Assembly: GCA_023052935.1 (NCBI GenBank) | Contig: CM041298.1 | Coordinates: 22,992,692 to 23,056,691, forward strand | DNA: 64,000 nucleotides | Direction: 5' to 3' | Source: Piezodorus guildinii | Taxonomy: Eukaryota > Arthropoda > Insecta > Hemiptera > Pentatomidae | Part shown: one piece after another, positions 9,349-20,050 of the stretch | Position numbering within the stretch: position 1 is the stretch's first letter | Layout of the letters: every line of letters begins with the position of its first letter | The notes under the pieces: generated by a model | What the model saw: only the letters and a program-made list of their open reading frames with translations | Told to the model about the DNA's origin: nothing | The model's database searches: none | Program-made: the position numbers and the translations under genes

Positions 9349-10881
9349 GAAAAATTCCAATCTCCCAAAAAAGATAAATTATTTATATAATAATAGCTTA
9401 ATAAGATAAATTTGAAGAGTAAGAGAACCGTGTGGGAATTGTTAGGGAGGAAAAAACAGCAGTCCAATAAACCAGAGGTCGCATTTAGACGTCTTGATAA
9501 ACAACATTTATTTTCACCGAAAATTTACTTTGATACTCTGTTTCATCGTAATATTACGTACCATTGTCTTTTATTCTATACTTCAACGTTAAACTTTTCA
9601 AACGTAGTATAAAAAACATGGCAGGGTCAGTTTGGATTAAATTTTAGCTAAACTTGCTATAGATTCATGCAAATATTATACCGAGATAATACCTGGAAAA
9701 TCAAAGAATGATGTACTGCCATTTCTAGCTTTGAGGATAGTTAAAGTACCAGTCATTGTACTAAAATGATAAGTAGGCTTTTAGTGAAATTATGAGAATA
9801 TAGATGTTATAAACACACACATAAAAAAAAAAAAGAATTAGCGCAATCGGTCAAGCCGTTCACGTGTTATGCGATCACCAAGGAAAATACCTGGTGCGGG
9901 CTACACACGCCTTTCACTTACCTCCGTTTTTAAAATCGATTAAAGAATTTCCAAATACAGTTAGAGATAAAATCGAATGAAACCATTAAATAATTAATTA
10001 AATTGAATTAATATAGAAACACGTGTTTTACTAAAAAGCCTATTATATATTATCTAAAATAATCAGTTAGTTTTATCGGCTTTTTATCACTCTTAATTCA
10101 ATTTTGCAAGCTTGTGTATAAGATAATATATTCTCTAAAGTCTTTCTCTTTCCAACGGTATATTATACATCTATATCACTGTTCTTATTTTAAAAAACAA
10201 AATAGGCGCTCTGCTTCATTGACAAGTCGCCAGGTAGCAGCACGGTCAACAATAATTCCCCTTTTCGGGAACCCGAAACACTTAGTTTTATCGGCTTTTC
10301 ATCACTCTCCATTACCCTTTACATTTCCATGTATTAGATAATATTTTTTTCTAAAATCTAAGCAATCCAACGGTATATTATACATCTATATTACTATTCT
10401 TGTGTTCAAAAAGACAAAAATTGCATAAAAAAAATATTTTTTCAGTTGTCTCCTTTAGTTGATTATCAAATTCGCCCAACGTGCATATTTAGCTGTTAAT
10501 TATCAATGGTATCAAGATAATTTAGGTATTTTTACAGAATTAAAGGTACTTTAGATGAAGAAAATTTAAAATATCGGCATTTAAACCCTGTTATACTATT
10601 TAATCAGAATAAAACCTACATCACATTAAATCCAATTTAATTTTACATCCATATAGCGAGTTTAAAGGTGTAAAATGCATGTTATAAAGTAGCATTTCCG
10701 GTCAGCCGAATTTATTAAAAAAGTTGTAACATCTCGGGCGTATAGGTGTCTTAAATATAAAATTTCAGTATTATACGGCTTTAGGTTTTCGTTAAAGACG
10801 TACCAGACACACACACACATACCTTTTTTGGGACTTGGTCATTTGGACTCCGGAACCCTAAAACGTGTATTTCCGTTGAAA
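9270..10881. repeat. Left arm of inverted duplication 1
   Basis: The right arm is 14424-15650. The arms share family A sequence and also about 430 bases of flank that is not family A (9461-9888 against 15133-15560, including CAGAGGTCGCATTTAGACG and CATGGCAGGGTCAGTTTGG). They therefore arose by duplication of a chromosomal segment, not by two transpositions. The left arm has an extra stretch of about 250 bases around 10180-10400 that repeats adjacent A sequence. The TA tract and 9341-9460 differ between arms. Confidence 0.8.
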
Positions 10882-10950
10882 ACTGGAATTAAAAAATTTT
10901 CACAATCGCAATATATTTCATATATAGGTAAATGATAGTAAAATGACCGT
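9888..10950 (+). mobile_element. Family A copy A2
   Basis: The head is CTGGTGCGGGCTACACACG with CTTTCACTTACCTCC, and the 3' end is ATATTTCATATATAGG followed by TAAATGATAGT. Internal A landmarks are in order. Bases 10205-10275 (GGCGCTCTGCTTCATTGAC and following) are foreign to A and sit between two copies of the same A segment, so this copy has an internal duplication. Confidence 0.7.
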
Positions 10951-11090
10951 TGGAAATAGTAGTTCTTTGTACATGTTTAATTCATTGACTTTCGCCTAAA
11001 TCTTTTTCGACATTTAAAAACCTCTGTCTGTAAGGATTTATTTTATAATAAATAATTGGTTCTTAAGTCTTCCCAAAATGTTTAGTATGC

Positions 11091-11476
11091 ACCAACAATT
11101 GAGGTGTTGATTTCCAAAAGCTACTAAACTGATATTTTTACATATTTGTATTCTCATCACTTTTTGTAATCTAAATCTTCTATTTTATTTTATCTAATGA
11201 GCTCTCATGTCCTTAAAAAAAGCGATTAAAATATTCGGCAATTTTCTAAAAGTACTAATTATGCATTTACTTTCGTTCCAATTCATACTAAAAAATTTCA
11301 TTTCAAAACTTTAATATGATGTTATTAATATAGTAAAAATACAATTCTAGATTTTAATGCGAAAAGACCGAAATTAGGTAGTTTAATAATAAAATAATGA
11401 GAGATTTTCCCTCTTCCTGTAAAATTTCCTAGAATGGATATAGTACCTTTTGGAAATCAACGCCTCAATTGTAGTT
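11091..11476. mobile_element. MITE-like element with ~36-bp inverted ends
   Basis: The left end CAATTGAGGTGTTGATTTCC and the right end, read in reverse complement, CAATTGAGGCGTTGATTTCC match over about 36 bases with few mismatches. The interior of about 310 bases is AT-rich with no frame. Target duplication is unclear (GTTTAGT occurs on both sides but not symmetrically). The superfamily is not assignable. Confidence 0.5.
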
Positions 11477-12212
11477 TAGTTAATAATAGTTAATAACTGT
11501 CATGTGCTTATGATCTACTAGAAACACACACGTTTGGAATTCATAGCAATCACCAGTGAACGGCGAAACTGCCTAGAAAGTCGAAAGTGTGACGCATTCA
11601 CTCAAAGAACAGTTTTTAGCGTGCCTTTCATCCTTAACTGTAACATGTGCCGTATCCGGCTTTCCAACCGCCATCATCTAAAGCTCTATCTTGGAGGTAG
11701 CAGATTTATAACAATTATAAAAATATGGTGCGAGCAACACATGACTTTTATTCATCTCCGTTGTTAAAATCGATGTAAGAAATTTAAAATAGAGATAAAA
11801 ATGAAAAAAAGGTTAAAGAAGCATGTGTTTTATTAAATAATATATATTATAAAATTATCTACAACAATCAGTTTGTTTTAACGGCCTTTCATTACTCCTT
11901 TTTAACTTTTAAACTTTTCTGTATAATATAATATTTGTTCTAAAATCTTTAGCTTTTCAAAGGTTTATTATGTTATTAATGTTCTGTATTAATGTTTGCT
12001 CTGTATTAATCTTTATGCATTAATCTGTATTAATGTTCTTATGTTTAAAAACATATTTGTTTTTCTCTTTCCTGGTGAAAAAATTGGATGATTTTTTTTT
12101 AATCTATATAATCAAAGGTAGCTTAGAGAAAACAAATTAAAATATTGGCATGAACGGAAGACTATTCCAATCAGAATGAAACCTATGCGATCTTAAAGCC
12201 CATTAAATTGTA

Positions 12213-13048
12213 TTGGGTTGTGTTATATGAAATGTCCGTTTTCAAGGTAAAGGATTTTTATTAAAAATACGATATGAAAACAAGATAATTTTATTCGAAG
12301 TATTTATCTTCTTTTTCTACACATTTTTCCCAATGTGACACCAACTTTTTTATCCCCGAACTGAAAAACTCTTAGCTTTGAAGTGAAACAAAATCTGAAA
12401 ACGCACTTTTCACTTTATCGTCATATTCAAAAAGTTTTCCTTTGACGAAGTTGTGTCAATTCCTGAACAGGTGGTGATTTGGTAGCTTGCTGCCGCTCAG
12501 TGAGATCATGAGGTACCCATGTATCGAGCTTTTTTACTTTCCCAATAAACTTTAAATGTCTGGAAACGGTAGATGCACTTGCATTTAGTTGTGCTGAGAT
12601 TCCTTTTACTGTTTGATAGGGGTTACCTTATACTTTGTGTTTGAGGACATCGTTGTCTATTACGGACGGAGGTCTTCCTCGGGGCAAGTATTCCAAGTCG
12701 GTATCCCCAGCTAAAAACTTAGCAAACCAACGGCGAATGGTCCGTTCATCAACAGTCCCTTCCCCAAACGCCTTGCAAATATTTCTAGCGGCCTCAGCTG
12801 CTGAATAGCCGAGTTTAAACTCGTACCAAAATATTACTAGAAAATCGCGTGTTTCCATGTTCATATTTGGAGGTATACTAAAAAGTGGGTAATTGATTGG
12901 GAAGCTAATGTTTATAATACAAAGGTAGATGATTAGTAACTGTTTACTTTAAATATGTAAACATTCGGAAGAAAACAACAGAGACCTGCAAAATCCTTTA
13001 TGTATTTCAGAAACCATAAAAACGGACATTTCATGTGAAACAACCCAA
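12213..13048 (-). mobile_element. Mariner derivative M2
   Basis: The left terminal repeat is TTGGGTTGTGTTATATGAAA and the right end, reverse complemented, is TTGGGTTGTTTCACATGAAA. TA precedes the left end; the right flank reads TG, so one duplication is mutated. Length is 836 bp. Transposase coding is on the minus strand and has lost the catalytic core. Confidence 0.88.
12480..12864 (-). pseudogene. Mariner transposase N-terminal remnant (M2)
   Basis: Mariner transposases cut and paste the element at TA sites using an N-terminal paired-type DNA-binding domain and a DDE/D catalytic domain. The frame 12864-12628 starts at METRDFLVIF and contains the first helix-turn-helix, with AAEAARNICKAFG, TVDERTIRRWFAKF and GDTDLEYLPRGRP. 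After a stop near 12626 the second helix-turn-helix (LNASASTVSRHLK) and the linker KLDTWVPHDLTE are readable to about 12500. Then comes a deletion junction into 3' sequence, so all catalytic aspartates are missing. Other mariner copies in the window confirm the reading. Confidence 0.8.
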
Positions 13049-13214
13049 TGCATAAAGTTTAATCTAAATCGTTTAAGCCGTTATTGAGAAAATCGAATGA
13101 AGGTGACAAATGTATGGTATACATACGTCAGCCATGTTTTATGAAAATTTGTTGAAAACATTTCAGGCGTATATTTGACTTAAATATGAAAGTTCATATG
13201 ACTTTTCGTTAATT

Positions 13215-13900
13215 GTTTTCAATAATGAACCTGTGTAATCGAGAAAAAAAAAATATCCCCTATCAAATTATGGGAGCTTACGTTTCAAGAAATTGTTTTG
13301 AAATCCGGCCAAAAATATCAGAGCATTCAACGATAATCCTAACACCTAGACGTTGATATTAGCCGATCTGTTTTTAAATCGCGGCGATTAGTTTTAAAAA
13401 GTGATTTAATTCAATAGCTAAGCTATTTATATTGAACTAGATGAAAGTTTGTTAGAGTCATAAGCATTGATAAAAAAACGGCTAAGTATACAATGATTTG
13501 ATAGTAAAAAAAAAAGAAAAAAAATGTTTTTTCGTAATTTCTGTTTTTTGTTTTTTTATATTAACACCAATTTAAATTTTTTGCAACTTTAATATTATTT
13601 AATTGTTATTAACATGATTTTAAAAGCTGAAGCAAGTGAAAGCCTAGTGAGTTTTGCAGATAATAATATAATATATTATTTAATTAAGGTCGAATTTATA
13701 CAGTCAGAAATATTTTATCTGTTTTCCTATTTTCTTCACTTTTACCGTTCTGATCCCTTGGTGAACCCCTTAGAAATATTTTTAGCGTAATTAGCATTAT
13801 TGTTTTTCCCTTAGTTATAATTATTTACTACTCATTAGTATGTATACATATAATATAAGTTGATATTACAGAAGATATATGCAAACACCAATCAAAATTA
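13215..13900 (+). mobile_element. Family B copy B1
   Basis: It begins TTGTTTTCAATAATGAACCT and contains the family B core (CGATAATCCTAACACCTAGA, CGTTGATATTAGCCGATCTG, GTGATTTAATTCAATAGCT). It ends near CAGAAGATATATGCAAACACC. A near-identical inverted copy lies at 16295-17040. Non-coding. Confidence 0.65.
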
Positions 13901-14423
13901 AAAATTATTTCTTAAAAGATGCTTTCTCTTAAGACATCATCGCCACACACGTAGCAAATTTTATTTATTTATTATATATATACGCAATGCATTTATTAAT
14001 TTTTTATCTCAAATGTTTTCCTGTTAACTTCATGGACAAGAAGTGAATGCGATGGGGATGGGTTTTGAACCCGTGGTGTGGCAATCGTGATAAATAGGGT
14101 AATATCCAGCATCTAATCCTGGCTTGATTTATATTACAGAAGGTCTCTGATCTAACGTCTTTTAAGCCTTCTATGGATGTTGTAAGGTATATCGGTAGAA
14201 GCCATGTTTTATATTAATGTATTAGTATGTCCATGTAAGTTGTCATGAAAATGTTTGGAAAGGACTCTGATATGGTTGTTGACTATTTGCATAAGAAATT
14301 CTCTGTGAAGAGTATTGTTCCAGACGTACCATGGAGAAATCATTAACTGACGAGAATAAATTTCTTTCTTTCCAATTTTTAGAAACAAAATACCACTTGA
14401 AGATAAGGTGGTATTCTGTTTTC

Positions 14424-15132
14424 AACGGAAATACACGTTTTAGGGTTCCGGGGTCTAAATGACCAAGTCCCGAAAAAAGATCTGTGTGTGTGTCTGGTAC
14501 ATCTAGAACGAAAACCTAAAGCCGTATAATACTGAAATTTTATGTTTAAGACACCTTACGCCCGAGATGTTACAACAACTTTTTTAATAAATTCGGCTCA
14601 CCGGAAATACTACTTTATAACAAGCATTTTACACCTTTAAACTCGCTATATGGATGTAAAATTAAATTGGATTTAATATGATGTAGGTTTTATTTTGATT
14701 GAAATAGTATAACAGGGCTTAAATGCCGATATTTTAAATTTTCTTCATCTAAAGCACCTTTAATTCTGTAGATTCTATAAAAATACCTAAATTATCTTGA
14801 TACCATTGATAATTAACAGCTAAATATGCACGTTAGGTGAATTTCATAAACAACTAAACGAGAAAACTGAAAACATATGTTTATTTATTTTTATGTTTTT
14901 TTTTGTCTTTTTGAACACAAGAATAGTAATATGTATGTATAATATACCGTTCTGATTATTTTAGATAATAATATAATAGGCTTTTTAGTAAAACACGTGT
15001 TTCTATATTAATTCAATTTAATTAATTATTTAATGGTTTCATTCGATTTTATCTCTAACTGTATTTGGAAATTCTTTAATCGATTTTAAAAACGGAGGTA
15101 AGTGAAAGGCGTGTGTAGCCCGCACCAGGTAT
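14424..15132 (-). mobile_element. Family A copy A4
   Basis: Plus-strand order is reversed: CGGAAATACACGTTTTAGGG first, then AAGTCCCGAAAAAAGATCTG. It ends with GGAGGTAAGTGAAAGGCG and TGTGTAGCCCGCACCAGG. The 3' terminus is missing, because the inverted duplication breaks off inside the element at 14424. Most of it is the partner of A2. Confidence 0.75.
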
Positions 15133-15560
15133 TTTCCTTGGTGATCGCATAACACGTGAACGGCTTGACCGATTGCGCTAATTCTTTTTTTTTTTTATGT
15201 GTGTGTTTATAACATCTATATTCTCATAATTTCACTAAAAGCCTACTTATCATTTTAGTACAATGACTGGTACTTTAACTATCCTCAAAGCTAGAAATGG
15301 CAGTACATCATTCTTTGATTTTCCAGGTATTATCTCGGTATAATATTTGCATGAATCTATAGCAAGTTTAGCTAAAATTTAATCCAAACTGACCCTGCCA
15401 TGTTTTTTATACTACGTTTGAAAAGTTTAACGTTGAAGTATAGAATAAAAGACAATGGTACGTAATATTACGATGAAACAGAGTATCAAAGTAAATTTTC
15501 GGTGAAAATAAATGTTGTTTATCAAGACGTCTAAATGCGACCTCTGGTTTATTGGACTGA

Positions 15561-15563
<3 letters not shown>

Positions 15564-15623
<60 letters not shown>
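15564..15623. repeat. (TA)n microsatellite
   Basis: About 30 TA units. The equivalent tract in the left arm (9307-9342) is shorter and offset. The isoleucine-tyrosine reading frames through it are artefacts. Confidence 0.95.
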
Positions 15624-15628
<5 letters not shown>

Positions 15629-15724
15629 AAAGATAGGGAGAAAAGGAAAATTCTTGTTGACGGTGCTGCCACCTGGAATCTTGGTTGTAACTGATGCATA
15701 CAAGAACCCAAACTAATCCTTTTG

Positions 15725-16090
15725 GTTTATTATTTTCAATAAACCATTGTAATTGACCATAAAAAATACCCCTCCTCCCAACTCAAAATTTGAGGGCTTA
15801 TGTTTCAAGATAAGTAGAATCTGAATTACGAATAAAAAAAAATCCGTTTGCCTGCCATCCACCGTACGCCGTACTCCGAAAATACACGAGCAATTTTTTG
15901 AAATTCAGCACGAAAATTGTAGGGCAACGATGATTCTAATACCTATATGTTGATATCAGATTGTTATTTTTTAAAATGGCGGTTGATTAGAAGTGATTTA
16001 ATTCTATAGCTCAGTTATTTTTCAAGATACAGAAAAAAATATTCTCATATAGAGTGGTATATTAAATATTTCGATAATTTTAATAAACCT
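15725..16090 (+). mobile_element. Family B copy B2
   Basis: TTATTTTCAATAAACCATTG, CTTATGTTTCAAGATAAG, GATGATTCTAATACCTATA and GTGATTTAATTCTATAGCTC follow the family B order. It also keeps an internal segment about 15840-15900 (CGTACGCCGTACTCCGAAAA) that is shared with the copy at 46830-47180. Confidence 0.6.
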
Positions 16091-16294
16091 GAGTTTTAGG
16101 ATTAATAAATTATAGTAATAACTAATAATAGATATACTAACAAGGAGAAAACCACCAAATGGTCTGAAGATTGACAAGAAGGTGTAACTTTAGTGGATTG
16201 GATAACGAACTAATCTCCAGGGGCAGGCGGTTTCGTGTCACATCTTATTATGTCAATCTTCTGCCTTAGCTAGACACTCTCTCTTCCTTGGTGT

Positions 16295-17040
16295 TTGCAT
16301 ATATCTTCTGTAATATCAACTTATGGTATATGTATACATAATAATAAGTAGTAAATAATTATAATTAAGGGAAAAACAATAATGTTAATTACGCTAAAAA
16401 TATTTCTAAGGGGTTCACCAAGGGATCAGAACGGTAAAAGTGAAGAAAATAGGAAAACAGATAAAATATTTCTGACTGTATAAATTCTAGCTTAATTAAA
16501 TAATATGTTATATTATTATCGGCAAAACTCACTAGACTTTCACTTGCTTCAGCTTTTAAAATCATGTTAATAACAATTAAATAATATTAAAGTTGCAAAA
16601 AATTTAAATTGGTGTTAATATAAAAAAACAAAAAACAGAAAGTACGAAAAAACATTTTTTTTCTTTTTTTTTTTACTATCAAATCATTGTATACTTAGTC
16701 GTTTTTTTATCAATGCTTATGACTCTAACAAACTTTCATCTAGTTCAATATAAATAGCTTAGCTATTGAATTAAATCACTTTTTAAAACTAATCGCCGCG
16801 ATTTAAAAACAGATCGGCTAATATCAACGTCTAGGTGTTAGGATTATCGTTGGATGCCCTGGCATTTTTGGCCGAATTTCGAAAAAATTGGTCCAGTAGT
16901 TTCAGAGAAAAGCCGTAGACGGCGTACTGGAGATAGTGGACAAATGGGTATTTTAAATTCCTTTATGGGTTTTACGTGTCTTGAAATTTGGAGAGGGGAT
17001 ATTTTTTGTTGTTGATCGATTACAAAGGTTCATTATTGAA
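16295..17040 (-). mobile_element. Family B copy B1', inverted partner of B1
   Basis: It matches 13215-13890 in reverse complement with few differences. Shared blocks include GGTGTTTGCATATATCTTCT, GGGGTTCACCAAGGGATCAG and TCGCCGCGATTTAAAAACAG. Identity continues into adjoining A sequence (17040-17330), so the duplicated unit is the A+B composite. B1' keeps about 70 bases near 16880-16950 (including GTAGACGGCGTACTGGAGAT) that B1 lacks. Confidence 0.7.
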
Positions 17041-17460
17041 AACAATTATCGAAAAGTCATATGAAATTTCATATTTAAGTCAAATATACGTCTGAAATAT
17101 TACAGCAACTTTTTCATTTAAAAAATTGCTGACGTATGCATACCATAGGTTTGTAACCTTTTTTCTATTTTCTCGATAACGGCTTAAACGATTCAGATTA
17201 AACATAATGTAAGATTTAATGGTCTTTAGCATCGTATAGGTTTCATTCTGCTTGGAATAGTCTGACAGGGCTTTAATGCCAATATTTTAATTTGTTTTAC
17301 CCTAAATTACCTTTGATTTTATAAATTTAAAATTTTTTAACTATATCATCCTTTTGTAAGGATCAATTTTTTTTTTTAAATAAGAACAGTAATACAGACG
17401 TATAATATACCTTTGAAAAGATAAAGATTTTAGAACAAATATTATCTGATAGAGGAAAAA
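17040..17460 (-). mobile_element. Family A fragment A5
   Basis: This is antisense A body: CATATTTAAGTCAAATATACG, GGTTTCATTCTGCTTGGAAT, AGTCTGACAGGGCTTTAATG and AATATACCTTTGAAAAGAT. It continues from B1' and is the partner of A3. Confidence 0.65.
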
Positions 17461-17646
17461 AAAAACAGTCCTTGAGATATGATCATGTGGCATATCCTTC
17501 GAAATAGTAAAATTAATCCTTTTCGTGCAGTAATTAATGTATTTTCTTCGCCATTGAAATGATTGCATAACGGGTCTGCGAATAAATTTTGTTGGATGTA
17601 TACCCCACTGGTGTATTTCTTTAAGATTTTTTACTTTCACTTACCT

Positions 17647-18175
17647 GTAGAATAGAATAGAATGAGTTTATTTGTCTTTGGGGGTTCCCCATAGAATAGA
17701 GCCTGGTCAGGCTATACATTACAAAGAGCAATTAATAACAATTATAAGTAATAAACATAAAACGGAACAAATCACAATAGGATAATAGATAAGCATTAAA
17801 AAGCAAAGTAGAATAAAGAAAATAAACAGAAAGTAGCAAATTATACAGGTTTATATAAAAAAAATAAATTTTTTTTATCTTATAATAGAAGCATTAAAGT
17901 TTTAAATACTCTTTGAAATACAAATTTTTAATATATATAGTTATATATACATAAATACATTTTAAATTAACATCGGAGTGAATGAATATTAAATATTAGG
18001 ATTTTAAATGAGTACTGATATATAAATATAGTTAAAAGAGTTGTGTGAAACCAGATTATGGATTAAAATAGTTCTTTGCAATAGTACAAACATTATCTAT
18101 TAAATAGGCATTATTATGAAACATTGACTAGGTACAGTATTATTAATTTTATAAATAGTTGAATATTTTCTAATG
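17647..18175 (-). mobile_element. CR1/L2-like LINE 3' end E1 with TSD
   Basis: It starts on the plus strand with (AGAAT)n and GAGTTTATTTGTCTTTGGGG, comparable with the 3' ends at 23540, 32095 and 59300 (TTATTCTGGGACAAGTCCCT type). TCACTTACCT stands at 17637-17646 and again at 18176-18185, so the target duplication was made from the terminal motif of A6. Only 3' untranslated sequence is present; no frame. Confidence 0.6.
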
Positions 18176-18601
18176 TCACTTACCTATATACATAAACTAT
18201 ACAGTAAGGGAAAGTATTGCGATCGTGAAAAATTTTCGAATTCCAGTTTTCAACGGAAATACACGTTTTAGGGTCTCCTGAGTCCAAATGACGAATTCCC
18301 GCAAAAAGGTCTGTGTGTTTGTGGAAACTCCCGCGGGTAAACGATTGGTCGTATAAAACTGAAATTTCATATTTAAGACAACTATGTTACCAAAACTTTT
18401 TCACAAAATCAGCTGACCTGTAGATGTACTTTATACTTGCACCTTTTTACGATATTCTCAAAAACGGCTCAGACGATTTAGATTAAACTCTATATATCGC
18501 TGTAAAATTTAACAGGCTTTAATATCATGTAGGTTTCATTCTGATTGAAATAGTCTGATGGGGCTTAAATGGCGATATTTTAAATTTTCTTTCTCGAAAT
18601 A

Positions 18602-19333
18602 TTGGGTTGTGTCACATGCAATGTCCGGTTTCAAGGTAAAGGATTTTTATTAAAAATACGTGAACAGGTGGTAATCTGTTGGAGACAAGTCGGGAGAATA
18701 TGGTGGGTGCGGAAGAACTTCGTAGCCCAGTTCTTTCAATTTTTGCACGGTATGTTTTGAAACATGGGGTCTTCCTGCCTCTCAGTGAGATCATGAGGTA
18801 CCCATGTATCGAGCTTTTTTACTTTACCATTGCACTTTAAATGTCTAGAAACGGTAGATGCACTTGCATTTAGTTGTGCTGAGAGTCCTTTAACTGTTTA
18901 GTAGGGGTTCCCTTCTACTGTATGTTTGAGGACATCGTTGTCTATTACAGACGGAGGTCTTCCTCGAGGCAAGTTTTCCAAGTCGGTATCCCCAGCTGAA
19001 AACTTAGCAAACCAACGGCGAATGGTCCGTTCATTAACACTCCCTTCCTTAAACGCCTTGCAAATATTTCTAGCGGTCTCAACTGCTGAATGGCCGAGTT
19101 TAAACTCGTACACAAATATTACTCAAAAATCGCGTGTTTCCATGATCATGTTTGGAGGTATACTAAAAAGTGGGTAATTGGTTGTTAAGCTAATTTTTAT
19201 AATACAAAGGTAGAGGATTAGTAACTGTTTACTTAAAATATGTAAACATTCGGAAGAAAACAACAGAGACTTGCAAAATCCTTTATGTATTTCAAAAACT
19301 ATAAAAACGGACATTTCATGGGAAACAACCCAA
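18602..19333 (-). mobile_element. Mariner derivative M3
   Basis: The terminal repeats TTGGGTTGTGTCACATG and, at the right end reverse complemented, TTGGGTTGTTTCCCATG are flanked by TA on both sides. Length is 732 bp. The internal deletion junction (GGCAGGAAGACCCCATGTTTC on the sense strand) is the same as in M5. A second deletion removes the 3' part after CACCTGTTCA. Confidence 0.88.
18690..19140 (-). pseudogene. Mariner transposase remnant (M3)
   Basis: The minus strand encodes METRDF, a stop, then YEFKLGHSAVETARNICKAF, SVNERTIRRWFAKFSAGDTD and RGRPPSVIDNDVLKHTVEG: the first DNA-binding helix-turn-helix and the GRPR-like linker. The second helix-turn-helix and WVPHDLTE follow with frame breaks. 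The sequence then jumps to the C-terminal HVSKHTVQKLKELG and HPPYSPDLSPTDYH, where the last catalytic aspartate normally lies. The stretch holding the first two catalytic aspartates is deleted. Confidence 0.8.
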
Positions 19334-19512
19334 TAATATAATAGATTTTTTAATAACTAGTATTATTATTAGTATCTATAGAGATTCAATTAAATCAATT
19401 CTTTATTACTTTGTCTCATTTCTACCTCTACCTGTATATGAAAATTATTTAATCGATTTTAACAACGGCGGTAAGTGAAAGTCGTGTGTTTCCCGCACCA
19501 GATTTTTTATTA

Positions 19513-19990
19513 TGAGTATGCAGGATTTAATTAATATTTTAGTTCCAGGCAAAAAGTTGCAGCAATCCTACTCTTTATCATTAAGAGATCCATTTATAAG
19601 CTGGCTCCATTGCTATTAGAGGTGAAACACAGCAGAGGGCTTTGAATTGGCAGCTACTTGATGCCGGGCAAGGAACCTGGGTACAAAGGCTCCTTTGTTC
19701 GCGAGTCTGCCGGTCCTGCCCTCTTTCGGGAATAAACTGCTTTTCTCGCTATTTACGGTTGAAGGTTAAGTCACCTGCCTTAAGCTACACAATGATAATC
19801 CCTATTTATACCTGGAAACCATGAGAGGGTTTAGAGTGATGTATTGTAATTGTTTCCTTAATGTTAATGTTGTTGTCGACATCATGAAGGGTAGGTGTGA
19901 ATCCGGTGATAGGTCACTACAAAATTTATCTCTGGATTATGGGTTCGAAATAGGCTAAGGCATAGTAATTATTTGTCATATTTTTGGTTT
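19513..19990. other. Unassigned; end part is a direct repeat
   Basis: Bases 19861-19990 (GTTAATGTTGTTGTCGACATC through TTTGGTTTATTATTGTCGAT) recur in direct orientation at 22128-22245, with small changes. The rest, including an open stretch of 60 codons around 19642-19824, is not recognised. Confidence 0.45.
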
Positions 19991-20050
19991 ATTATTGTCG
20001 ATAATGAACATTTGTAATTGATCAAAAAAAATTACCCACCCTCAAAATTT

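Larger units (their letters stand above)
11722..13215 (+). mobile_element. Family A copy A3, interrupted by mariner M2
   Basis: The head is TATGGTGCGAGCAACACATG followed by the ACTTT-CA--T-CCTCC motif. The body runs to CCCATTAAATTG at 12210. After M2 it resumes with AAGTTTAATCTAAATCG and continues to TTGACTTAAATATGAAAG, then passes directly into family B at about 13215. The A+B junction recurs in the inverted copy at 17040. Confidence 0.7.
14424..15650. repeat. Right arm of inverted duplication 1
   Basis: This is the reverse-complement partner of 9270-10881. The non-A flank shared with the left arm ends at TGGTTTATTGGACT (15558). Beyond the TA tract, GATAGGGAGAAAAGG still matches the left arm. 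Confidence 0.8.
17637..19512 (-). mobile_element. Family A copy A6, split by E1 and mariner M3
   Basis: The antisense A terminus ACTTTCACTTACCT at 17634-17646 is interrupted by a LINE 3' end (17647-18175). It then continues ATATACATAAACTATACAG, GTAAGGGAAAGTATTGCGAT and the full antisense body, is interrupted again by mariner M3 (18602-19333), and ends with GGCGGTAAGTGAAAGTCGTG and TGTTTCCCGCACCAGA. It is essentially full length once the two inserts are discounted. Confidence 0.75.

Noticed and set aside
15407..15711. Open frames rich in alternating Ile-Tyr across both strands
   Set aside because: They are translations of a (TA)n microsatellite; no coding meaning. The same applies to the frame at 59384-59632.
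19642..19824. 60-codon frame with many cysteines and leucines as a small gene
   Set aside because: No start context, homology or splice evidence; too short to support in repeat-rich DNA.
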